Shown here in pieces: positions 1 to 12,400 of a DNA stretch of 64,000 nucleotides. Below the pieces are notes generated by a model. That model did not search any database. It was given only the letters and a program-made list of their open reading frames with translations, and was not told where the DNA came from. Position 1 is the first letter of the stretch; each line of letters begins with the position of its first letter. Both the position numbers and the translations under genes were made by a program. Source of the stretch: Dermatemys mawii (lineage: Eukaryota; Chordata; Testudines; Dermatemydidae); contig ML677348.1 in the NCBI GenBank assembly GCA_007922305.1, forward strand, positions 13,788,616 to 13,852,615, written 5' to 3'.

Positions 1-47
1 TCTCTTTCTCTTTCTCTTTCTCTTTCTCTTTCTCTTTCTCTTTCTCT
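1..47. repeat. (TCTCTT)n simple repeat
   Basis: About eight hexamer units of a pure pyrimidine microsatellite open the window. The rest of 48-384 is intron without a recognised repeat. Confidence 0.95.
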
Positions 48-384
48 CCAGATATGCCCCTTTTTTGGGAGAACTGTGGGAATGGGCTGTAGTTGGCAGT
101 GCTAGCTTTTTCTGCTGCAGACTCGCTCCCCCGCCACACTGCAAATCCCGTGCAGTGGGGACAGAGACAAGTCTGTCTCTTTTACACTGTCCAAGTGGTA
201 GGTAGGTAGAGTGGAAGAGAGAATCTAGCCCTTTGACTTTAGCTGGTACTTCATTCATAAGATAATTCTAGGCATTTTTCAATTTTAATCTATCCTATTT
301 TTGAGAGACTTTGTAGTCAGTAGTTTTTTTAGGCAGAGTGTGAAAATGTGAGTTCTCTATGAAGAAATATCCATTCTTTTTTAG

Positions 385-447
385 GATAGAGGAGTCAAGG
401 AAGATGAACTGCAGAGTATATTAAATTACTTATTAACAATGCATGAG
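385..447 (+). CDS. NBEA: NBEA coding exon ([16 protein letters not shown])
   Basis: This 63-nt phase 0-0 exon follows a pyrimidine-rich acceptor (tctttttttag) and ends at GAG|gtaggt. It encodes 21 residues starting DRGVKEDEL in the alpha-solenoid region. Upstream coding sequence is outside the window. Confidence 0.95.
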
Positions 448-3400
448 GTAGGTTTCTATAATGACTTATCTTTTACGGTAATCAATTGTACCAACTTTTT
501 GGAAAGCATTCAGTTAAGAATATTTTGTAAGAAGATTTTTATGCTTGTCACATAGGATGAAAATATTCATGATGTGCTGCAGTTGCTAGTGGCTTTAATG
601 TCAGAACATCCAGCATCTATGATACCTGCATTTGATCAAAGAAATGGGATACGGTAAGATGGAGAAATGACAACATACTTTTGAAACTAATCTCCCTCCA
701 ACCTGCTTCTTTTCCCACATACATAAAAAGTGCAGTTGCTTGCTTTTGGGGTACAAGTACATTTATGGAATATACTAAATCTAGCATTTTATTCTTTCAA
801 AACATGAAAGCTTTTATAACATGTCATGGGGAGGTTTAGGTGAAAATATTTCATCTGGGCTCCTGTTTTCCAAACATGTCTAGTTTCATAATATTTTTTT
901 TATTTGAAGTTCAATCTGGAATATAATGTGCCACTCACAAGGTACACTGAAAAATTCAGATATGGATATGAAGGTTCCCTTTTCTTTTAACTGTTACAGG
1001 AGACTATTTGTAGTCATTTTTATAAACCATTTTTATGAGTTAAACTTGTATTCATATTCTCTCCAGAAGCTAAAAAATAGTGTCTCTGCAGTACATACAC
1101 AAGTTTGTCAGTAATTTATAACTGAGCAGGGGACTGGGGTACCTGAGAGCAGTCCCCAGCCCATGGCCCCACCCCCAAGCTGTGCTGCCCAGGTGAGACT
1201 CCAAGTTGATCCTCCAGGAATTAAAGATTATCACATGATGAAACGTCCAGGAATACTTCCAACCAAAAATACTTCCAACCACGATTGGTCATCTTATGCC
1301 CAGGGCAGATAGAGGGCCCAGGTCTCCCCACAGTGGGAAGAAGCGAGGCTGCCACCACTGTCGGGGGCTACACTTTGCAGCAGGTCAGCAGCCCTGCTGC
1401 GAAGCGCAGCTCCTGTCAGTGCCAATCATGCCTGCTTGAGGCTTGCAGTTTGGGAGGCAGTGCAGCTCCCTGTCTCCCAAACTGTGCCCATGTTTAAAAG
1501 GTGGACTCGCATGGCCCACCCATTCCTAAAAGTGTGGGGGGGCTGGTTCCCCAGTGTGATGCTGTTTTGGAAAAGGCTAATGCAGTCCTTGGATCGGGGA
1601 GTTAAGAGTAGGGATGTGACTTTACCTCTGTATAAGACATTAGTAATATCAATTTTAGTAGTAATTGATAGTAATATCAATTTTAGAATGCTGTCATTCT
1701 AATGTCAAGAATGTCAACGTTTTTGAAGGGGGTTAAAATATTGGAAGGGTTCAGTAAAGAGCCACAAAAATTATTTGAGGTCCTGAAAGTGAGAGCTTGC
1801 AGCTCAACCTGTATATTTTCTCCTAGAGGGGATAGAGACATGACTTAGTGTACAAGTACCTTCACAGGGAGAAAATACCAGGTACTTAGAGTTCTTTAAT
1901 CTAGCAGAGAGAGACATAACAAGAACCAATGGAAAATGAAGCCAGACAAATTCACATTAGAAATAAGGAACAGATACTTAAAGGCAGGGCAAGTATCTAC
2001 AGTAGACTCTCGATTATCCAGGGTGATAGGGAAAAAATTAATCCTGGTTAATAAAATCCTGGATAATCACCATCCATAGGAAGTATGGGGAGGGGGGTTG
2101 ATTCACCAGCCACCCTGTGCTGGGGGGAAGGGGTGTTGGTTCACTGTCTGTCCTGCGCCCTGGTGGATTTTTTTGCGTGTTGGCGCTTGGGGTGGCAACA
2201 ACGCCAGAGTAGACCCTGCAAGTTACGTGTAATTTTTTTTACATCCTGGTTAATCCACACATCCTGGTTAACCCAATCCTGGATAATTGAGAGTCTGTTC
2301 CAGTACAGTAATCTTCAGTGTAAATGGTGGATTCCCCATCTCTTGATATCTTCAAAGTCTATAAAATTCAAATGCTACCAAACATTCTAAAAATACAGTA
2401 GAAGCAAGAGGTAGACCAAGGACAAGGTGGACCTGTTTCTCGATGAGAGGGGGAAAATAACAGAAAATGTGGAAATGGCAGAGGTGCATAATTACTTCTT
2501 TGTTTTGGTTTTCACCACGACATTTGGTGGTGATTGGATGTCTAACATAGTAAACGGCAGTGAAAATGAAGTGGGATAAAAGGCTGAAATAGGAAAAGAA
2601 CATCTTAAAAACTACTAGAAAAATTAGATGACTTCATGTCATCAGGGCCTGATGAAATGCATCCTAGAATACTCAAGAAGCTGATTGAGGAGATGTCTGA
2701 ACCATTACTAATTATCTCTGAAAAGTCATGGAAGACGAGAGATTCCAGAAGACTAGAAAAGGGCAAATATAGTGCCAGTCTATAGAAAGGGAAATAAGGA
2801 CAACCCAGGGAATTATAGCCCAATCAGCTTAGCTTCTGTACCCGGAAAGATAATGGTGCAAATAATTAAGTAATCAATTTGCAAATGTCTAGAAGGTAAG
2901 ATAAGTAATGGTCAATACGGATTTGTCAAGAACAAATGGTGTCAAACCAACCTGATAGCTTTCTTTGACAGGATAACAAGCCTTGTGGATGTGGGGAAGC
3001 GGTAGATGCGGTATATCTTGACTTTAGTAAAGCTTTTGATATTGTCATGCATGACCTTCTCGTAAATTAAGGAGGGAAATTCAATTTAGATGGAGCTACT
3101 ATAAGGTGGGTGCAAAACTGATTGGAAAATCGTTCACAGAGAGTAGTTAACAGTGGTTCACAATCATGCTGGATGGGCATAATGCCCACAGGGATCAGCT
3201 CTGGGTCCAATTCTGGTCAATATCTTCATCAGTGATTTAGATAATGGTATAGACCAGGGGTTCTCAACCTTGAGACTCCCTGAAGGGTCCTGACGCACAG
3301 TTTATTAAGAGGGGTCATGAGTTGTCAGCTTCCATCCCAAACTCTGCTGTGCCTCCAGCATGTATAATGATGTTAAATATATAAAAAGGTGTGCTTAATT

Positions 3401-6400
3401 TATGAGGGGAAGCACAGTCAGAGGCTTCCTAGGAAGGAGTACTGCAGAAAGGAGTCTGGGGGTCATACTGAACCACAAGCTAAATGAGAGTCAACAGTGT
3501 AACACTGTTGCAAAACAAAGTGAATATCACTCTGGGCTGTATTATCAGGAGTGTTGTAAACAAGACACAAAAAGTAATTCTGCTCTACTCCATGCTGATT
3601 AGGCCTAAGCTGTGGTATTGTGTCCAGTTCTGGGTGCCACATTTCAGGAAACATGGACAAATTGGAGAAAGTCCAGAAAAGAGTAACAAAAATGATCAAA
3701 AGTTGAGGAAATATGACCTATGAGGGATGATAGAAAAATTGAGTTCACTCTGGAGAAGGGAAGACTGAGAGAGAGGAGGCATGACAACAGTTTTCAAGTA
3801 CTTAAAATATTGTTACAAGAAAGAGGGAGAAAAATTGTTGTTGTTAACCTCTGAGGATAGGACAAGAAGCAGTGGGCTTAAATTGCAGTAAAGGAGGTTT
3901 AGATTGGACAATTAGAAAAACTTCCTAACTATCAGGTGGGAATAAATTGCCTGGGGAGGTTGTGGAATCTCCATCTCTGGAGATTTATAAGAACAGGTTA
4001 GACAAACATTTGTAAGGAATGGTCTAGAATAATGCTTAGTTCTGTGATGAGTGATGGGGACAGGACTAGATGACCTCTTGAGGTCCCTTCCAATCCTATG
4101 ATTTTATGAAATCAAGACTGAAAGCCTTTCTGGAAGGTGTGTTAGTCAAGCCTAAGTTGTTGGGCTCAGCACTGGTAAATTCTGTGCTCTGTATTATATA
4201 GGAGGTCAGGCTAGATGATCTAATGGTCCCATCTTGCCTGATACGTATAAGTCTATGACAATGTGGTGTTATAGGTATTTACAGCGGTCACCCTTTAAAA
4301 GTGTGTATATTGTGCATAAGTAGTTTCTTTAGTATTTGAATAATTGTGTAACTTTTTAAGATTTGGTATATGTACCCAATCTGTGTGCACACCAAAAAAC
4401 AACAAAATTCCCTCACTGGGTTGAAAGGAGAAAACTAGTCCTGAAAGACTGCCTAAGATGTCAGTCATGGAGAAAAAAACTGGCATTATGACTTTAGTCT
4501 GCTGCAAGGTGGAGTTAAGTGGCAGAAACCATGGGTGGTATGTGAACCCCTGCTTTGGGGAGGCTAGCCTGTCTGCCCTGCCCCTTCCTCCCAAGCCTCC
4601 TTCCCTCCCACCCTGTATGCCAGAGCCCCAAACCACCCCCACCAGTAAAAGGAGAAGCCCCTAAGGGGCCCCCCCCCCCCCCCCCCCCCCCCCATGGGTT
4701 GAAACACCCCCCCCCCTAGCGACCCTGACCCGTGGCCCCTCCCACAGCACCCGAGCATGAAGCTGAGCTGCCAGCCTTCCTGAGTGGCGGGCCAGCCCCT
4801 CTACTTCTGATGCCCCCCAGTCAAGTCACTGCCCCCTCGCCAGAGCCCAACCTGCGAATCCCCCCCCCAGGCACCAGGCCAGCCCCCATGCCAGCCGAGC
4901 CGACGGCTCCTCCTGCCCCTGAAGACCCTCCCTCGGCCGAGCTGCTGCCCCCACCAGTGCTGGGCCAAACCACTGGTTGCCTGAGCTCTAGCTCCTACTG
5001 CCCTCAAGGCCCTGCTCCCAGAGCGCCCGGCTGAACCTTCTCACTTCTCTGGCTCTCACCGACCTGAGGAGGAGGGATGCAGCTAGTAGCATGGACCTAT
5101 GTGACGGGGGAGGTGGAGTGGAGGAAGCAGTGTCAGGGAAGGAGCAGGGCCACTGTGGCTCAGGTGTCCAGCAGCAGCACCAGGGAAGACTAAGCTGTCC
5201 CTGGCCCGTTATACCCGCCACCCATGGCAGAAACCATTTTAAAAAAAAAATAGGATTATGGCATGGGAGAATGAGTGTGAAGTGTTGCTAGGAAAGGAGA
5301 GGAGTTCTCACTAGTTTCCTGCTGTCTCATAAAACTCCTGAACCTGACCTCGGCTACATTAAAGGCCTAACTGGGGAATTAACCACTCGTCTTGACTACA
5401 GCAAAACTGTGCTACTGCTCAAAGGACTGGAGAATGTGTTTTTGATTTGTTCCAACTGTAACTTTGTCTGAAGGAGGCAGCTCTGTATTTGTGGAAACTT
5501 GGATTAGATTGAATGAGGTCTTGTTTGTTTTTCTTCATTTGGACCAATAGTCCAATATAGCTGAAACATCCCCCAAAAGGAAGAAGCCTTTTGACTGTTT
5601 AATTTCATTTGACTGAAACTGAAATTATTTCCCATCCATTTTAGAACCTACCTTAAAGCGGCCATGACCCCAGTCCACCAGCATAGCTTGTGATCCCACC
5701 ATACTTCCTTTCACTTATATATGTATATTCCTTTCTTAGCTTTTCTTATTATTTTTTGTTTAGTTTCACAGTATTATGAATGATTCCATAGCTGGTGTTT
5801 GGTGGTAAATTGAGAGAATAGGCTGATGGATATTTTTTTCATTTTAGAGTCATTTATAAATTACTGGCTTCCAAAAGTGAAAGTATCTGGGTGCAGGCTC
5901 TGAAGGTACTGGGATATTTTCTCAAACACCTGGGTCACAAGTAAGTATACTGTCTGAACTAGTTGTAGTGGCATACAATGATTACAATTTTTCTTTTTTT
6001 GTAATATTCAGTTTAAAATACGAAACATGACATCTAGAAGGTGCTTAGAATGCATTAACTGCAGAGTCTATGATGAGTAATTTTCAGATTCTGATATTTT
6101 TATAGATACGCGGTGAGAAATACCTAATTTTCAGATTAATTTCTCACAAAATAGTAATTTCAAAAGGTAAAAAACATTGGTAACTTTTAAATGCTTGTGT
6201 GAAAATACGACTTAAACCAAAAATTGCTTTAGAAAATGAAACAAAAACCTAGTAATAATTGTAAATCAAGTGTATTGTTCTCATTTGGACATACATCTCT
6301 GAAAGTGCAGTAGATATGATCCTCAATGTGTTATGGATGATTGTAAGATTTTTGGTCATTCATTTGAATTTTCAGTTGCATTAGGAGTAAACATCCAGGA

Positions 6401-9400
6401 GGAATTGCATAAAAAACATTTTAAAATGATGATGGAAATAAATAAAATTGAGGAATAGTAAAACTCTCTCATAACAATATTAGCAATGGCTATGCTGTAC
6501 AAATACAGAAGGAACAGCAAATTAAATATGTAAATGGTGATAAAAATTAAATACATAAGTAAGATCTAGAAAGTGAAATAAGTGAAATTTAGAATGAGTT
6601 GGTGCTATGTAGACAGATTTCGTTTAGCTTCCCAATGCTATTTTGACTAGCCCCAAATTATTTCTAATGTGCTATTTACATAGTGCTTTACATTTTCAAA
6701 ATGATGTTCATACACTGAGTAATTAATCCTCTTAACACTCTGCAAGGTTGAATACATTATTAATCCTGCTTTACAGATGATGATACTGCAACAGAGGTTA
6801 AATGACTTTCATGGAGGTACACGTGCATCAGTGACAGAGCCACCATGAGAACTCAGGAGTATCTGGTAGCAAGCCCCCAGTTCAGCCATCTAGGCTGCCC
6901 TACCTCCCTTATTTCATTCAAGTTGTATTGATGGCAGCCGTATTGATGGCACAATATAGTAGGTATGGTAGAGTAGCATCAATGAAAAATGTATGACAGA
7001 GCAGAGCCAAGCACTTCATCATTTGGAAAATAAAATCTCTATATACAATAGTTAATTTTTACATAGCTTATTGTGCTTCATACATAACTCACAAAATGCT
7101 TTAGATTTTGATCTGCATAACATAAAAAGAAGAAAAAGTTTTTAAGGTGTGTTTTTCTAGGTTAATCTTGATTTGGATTAAGAAGGCCAGTGATGACTTA
7201 CTGTAGACAAGAATATATGTTCTTTTTTCTTGAAGTGAGAATGTTACCTGGCTTCAGTTTTCAGTATTACCTGAAATTGCAGGATAGTAATTTAGGAAGA
7301 CTGTAAAGAGGGAATTTTATTAACAAATGTGGTATGCGGTTAAGGCAGGGATAAGGATTTTAGTTCAACTTGATGATTAATCCTGAGACTTGAGATGATG
7401 ATTGGCCTACTTAAACAACTGAATTATGAGAAAAAAAATATTTTGAATAAAGAGTGTTTCTAAGATTTCTGTCCCTGGGACAAGTAAAAGTCTTATTTAA
7501 GGAAATCTGCTGTGGAATAAGACACAGAACAGGTAGTATGTTTTACTCTAAAGTTCAGTCTTTCAAAATGTTTGATAGTAGAAGTTACAAGAAAAGTAGA
7601 TAGATGGGACTTTGAGTTGATAGACAGGTAATTTGGAGTGACATCCAAGGCTAAAACTAGCAATATGATATTCCAGAAAAAGAATGTAGATGAAGAAAAA
7701 TAATGATCAACTCTATGATGAAGGGGTTTAACTCCCATCTATAATGCCTTCGTCAGAAATGAGGAAGTGGTTAGAAAAGTAGGAATCAATCTATGACAGG
7801 ACATTTGTAGACACACTTGAGGATTTTTCTTGAGGAGTTCTACAACAGAATGATCAATAAAGTACGCTCACTTAACTTGGTTAATTATGGAAAAGATGCC
7901 TAAATGGAATTTTTCTCAAGGGATTTATTAAGTCCAAATTGCTGTTGATAATCGTATTTTGTATTTCTAATTTGCATTCCACCTGAGGATCTCAAAGGGT
8001 TTTATAAATATTATTGGTTAAAACCTGAAAACAGTTGCTAGACAGGAGTTACTTCTAATTTAAAAATTGGTAAAGAGGCCTGAAGCAGTTGTGATTTGAC
8101 CAATAACCATGTTGTGACAGATCTAGTGAATTGACTACAAAATTATCCTTCTGTTAATAGATCAATGGCAAGCTCTGTTGCTTCCCAGGAACACTATAAG
8201 TCTAGAAAATGAAGAGTGGGATTTTCAAAATTGCCTAAAAGAGATCTCCCACTGAAAATTTTGGTTGCCTAAACACCTGAGGCTTTTTGGAGAATCCAAC
8301 CAATTATGGCTGCATCAGGAGGGACTCCACAGTTAAATACAAATCAGTGCATCATGAAAGAGGAAATAAAAACCCTTCTGTTTTGCACTTTAGTTACTGA
8401 ATTTGATGCCATAACTCTTCATAAAAGAATTTTCTTGTATTTTTTTAGTGAATCTTTACAGCTGAAATATTTTAAAATGCTTCCATTTTGAAATTTGTCC
8501 TGTTCATTTCATATTTTGAGAGTTTGAATAACTAAAACCCCACAATCCATATGAACGCCAAGCCCCACACACAAGCATACCTGTGCATGTCTGATATATT
8601 TTTTCTGATATCTTGGACTTGGACCACTTCTGAAGTTTTAAAACTAAACAGGTATTTTCTGGTAAAGAATAATTGTTGTGAGTAGTGCATTGATTAGCGA
8701 GAACAACTGCTGGGTTCTATCAGTCATGTCATTTTTGTTTCTGACACAGCAAGCTTGATTCACCAGCCACAATCTCCATGTATCCCTAGTGAGTTAGGGA
8801 GGGAGTCTGTGCTGGGAAGAGACTTGGGGAGACATAAGAATTTGTGAGAGAATTTGGAGAAATAGGAATTATTAGGGATTTGTGAGACCCAGGGCAAAGA
8901 GGCTTGTTTGCAATGTGAGGCCTGAGCTAGAGAGAATTATGGCTTTGCTGAGACCTAGGATGGAAGGGAGCCACTCCATCTTCCTGGCCCATCAAGGCAG
9001 TAGTGCCATTGGAGATCCTGATGCCTCAAAACAGACGTGCTTGACTTTCCCCACTCACAGCCTTGATCTCTTCCTTCACTAACCTAAAGCCTTTATCCCA
9101 ATCCCTCCCCCCTTCACAACCCAGTGTTCTGTTTATATTGTGCACTGTGAAACAGTACCATGGAGAGGAAAGAGGAGGAGAAGATGAATAGATCTATGTG
9201 GGGAATTTGGATGGGTGAGATTGTGGGGGGCAGGGAGGAGCAGGTCTGTGTTATGGGAGTATGGAAATAAAGTGAAATTTGCACTAAGTTGCTGGTAGTA
9301 GGAGAAGATGGAGAGGTGGTTTGTCTAAACATGTAGCCTTAACTGTCACCATAAAATACACCTGTTTTATGCACACACTGACTTTAATGCTGTAATTTTT

Positions 9401-12400
9401 AAGACTTTAAAATGATCTCTAACATAAATCACTCATCCTTATACATTTTTCCTAAACATTACAGAAGAATGACACTTGCAGTTCTTCATACATCAGTACA
9501 AAACCACAAATGCAGCTCCACATAATGTAACTTACAAAAGCAGCATCAATATTAATAATTAAAACACATAAACACAAAACCATTTAACATTGCTATAGTT
9601 CATATCTGTCCACTGGCTCTTTAGTAGAAGAGTCAAGATAGTTGATGCTGAGCAGGAGAACTAATGGATGAGTGGAGTGTAGCTGATGTGTCAAGTGACT
9701 TGATTCTTTCCTTCTTATTTATGTTTTTGTTAGTTGGCTATTCCATCTAACCGCCTTAATACAAATTCAACAAAGTTGTGTGTCCCCTTTCCCCCTAGTT
9801 GATTTTTTAATACAGAATATATGTTAAGAGAATGTTAACTTTGACATTTAAGCACAAATCAGTAAATTTCTAAATTAAAGGTGCACACACTGCGTAAATG
9901 TGTCCCTTTTGTATGCATACCACAATAGTCCAATTTTATGAAAGCATACTATTTCTCAAATATATCATCTCAAACATGTAAGACGACCACGTTTGCAGCT
10001 GGGACATTGGATGGGCTGATACTACAGTGGTACTGAGAATTTTCTTTCTCAGGTACTCGGCTGGTGAGTCTTGCTCATATGCTCAGGATCTCACTTATCA
10101 CCGTATTTAGGTTCAGGAAGGAAATCTCCTGAAGTCAGAATGGCAGTGATTTTAGGAGGGTGTTCATCTTCCTCTGCAGCGTGGGGCATGAGTCACTTAT
10201 GGGGATCCTTTAGGTATATGTTACTTCATTAATTCTGTGCCACTGCAGAGGAGTCAATAATTAATGCACCTCAGTCCTTGTTCTCTGCCTGTTGCACAGA
10301 ATAATATAGTCTCTTGTAATACTTTGCTCTAATTTTAGTTGTCTGCCTTGGTTTGTGGGTGGTTGGATAATGTTTGATGGCCTGTGATATAGAGCACCGG
10401 TCCCCAAACTGTGGGATGAGCCCACTAAGGGGCACAGAGGAACATTCAGGGGGTGCAGAGCAGGGCCCAGACCAGCTCCCATGAGGAATGGGGAGGGGAC
10501 CCCAACTCCAGCCCCACTCCACCTCCAGATGAGTTCCACTCCCTAACCCCATTCAGCCCCGAATCCTGCTCTGCCTCCAGACCAGATCCATCCCTTGCCC
10601 CATTCCACACCCACCCCCGCTCTGGCCCCTGCCCAAGCTCCACTCTTGCTCTTCTCCCAGACCAGCTCTGCCCTCATTCCCTCTCTGCCCCCAAAACCAG
10701 TTCCACCCCCAGCTCCATCTTTGGCCCAAGCTCCACTGTTGAAAAAGCCTTGTCTGTGCAGTAATTGAGGTGGGGGATTGGACAGATTCTGTTAATGGTA
10801 AAGGGGTGCACACCACTGATATAGAGGAAATCACGGTAGATGACCTGATTGTCCCTAAATTCTGTGGTACAAGCATCCTAATCTGTAATATTTTTCTTCC
10901 TTACACTAATTTCATAGCCCCAGTGGTCCTGTGTACCTTTAAAATGCTGGGGTCTAAATTACCTTTTACCAATCAAGCAAGAGAGCTTGGAATCATTATG
11001 GATAGTTCTCTGAAAACATCCACTCAAAGTGCAGTGGCAGTTCAAAAGCTGAACATAGTGTTGGCCATCATTAAGAAAGGGCTAGATAATAAGACAGAAA
11101 ATATCAGATTGCCTCTCTATAAATCAATACTATGCCCACATCTTGAATACTGTGTGCAGATGTAGCTGCCCCATTCCAAAAAAAGATATGTTGCAATTGG
11201 AAAAGGTTCAGAAAAGGGCAAAAAATAATTAGGGATATGGAACGTCTTCTGTATGAGGAGAGATTAATAAGATTGGGACTTTTCAGATAGGAAAATAGAT
11301 GACTCAGGATAGAGGGACATGATGGAGGTTATAAAATCATGACTGGTGTAGAGCAAGTAAATAAGGAAGTGTTACTCCTCATAACACAAGAACTAGGGGG
11401 TCACCAAATGAAATTAATAGGCAGCAGGTTTAAAACAAATGAAAGGACGTGTTTCTTCCCACAGTACACAGCCAACCTGTGGAACTCCTTGCCAGAGGAT
11501 GTTGTGAAGGCTAAGACTATAACAGGGTTCAAAAAAGAACTAAAGTTCATGGAGGATAGGTCCATCAATGACTATTAGCCAGGATGGGCAGGGATGGTGT
11601 CCCTAGCCTCTGTTTGCCAGAAGTGAGAGGGGATGAATCATTTGATGGTTACCTGTTCTGATCACTCCCTCTGGCGTTGGCCACTGACAGGATACTGGGC
11701 TAGATGGACCTTTGATCTGACCCAGTGTGGCCATTCTTATCAAATTTCTATGTAAGTTCTCCTTTGTAGATAGGTGCTTACAAAACTTGTTAAAATGCCT
11801 AGATACTATACCTTTTCTTTCAATGGGCAGCAAACCCTTCCTTGTGAGCAGTGTTGGTGAGAAGTCAGTTAGCTATAAAGCCAATATTGCTTTGAACACG
11901 TGTATATATAAGCCAGTAAGTTTTCAATGTTATTCTTTTGTATCCTCAGTCTGTAGTATGTTACATACACCTGTATTGTGGTCATATAAATGACTCATGA
12001 GCTCCTTGCTATGTACAGAACAGTACATAGTTCTACAAGATGCTGTACATGTATTTAAGGGTAGGTCTACACTACTCACTGGATTGGCGTTTAGAGATCA
12101 GTCTTTTGGTGACTGATTTATCACGTCTCATCTAGACGCGATAAATCAATCCCGAGCACTTTCTCGGAGTGGTGGAGTTCGAGTGTATGGGGGAGCGACT
12201 CAGCGCCATGAAGATGCCGAGGTAAGTCGACCTGCATACGTTCACTACAGCTACACTATTCATGCAGCTGAAGTTGTGTGTGCTAGGCCGATTCCCCCCA
12301 TCCCCAGTGTAGACCAGGGCTAAAGTTGTTGACACTTGTATTATATTTTTTTAGAAATAGCATGGTATGTAATTATGAAACTAAAGACTGAATTGTAATG

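Larger units (their letters stand above)
654..5847 (+). other. NBEA: NBEA intron (5.2 kb) filled by nested transposons
   Basis: GT-AG intron. 654-1095 and 5320-5847 show nothing recognisable. About 1100-1560 is GC-rich sequence of repeat-like character that I cannot assign. 1560-4260 is a nested CR1/MITE stack, and 4500-5250 is a GC-rich repeat. Each is listed separately. Confidence 0.9.

Noticed and set aside
10261..10876. Several 90-107-codon frames on both strands
   Set aside because: They lie in the C-rich interior of a hAT element with an 8-bp duplication.
10770..11578. 131- and 79-codon frames as a possible gene
   Set aside because: They are decayed CR1 ORF2 and 3' UTR.
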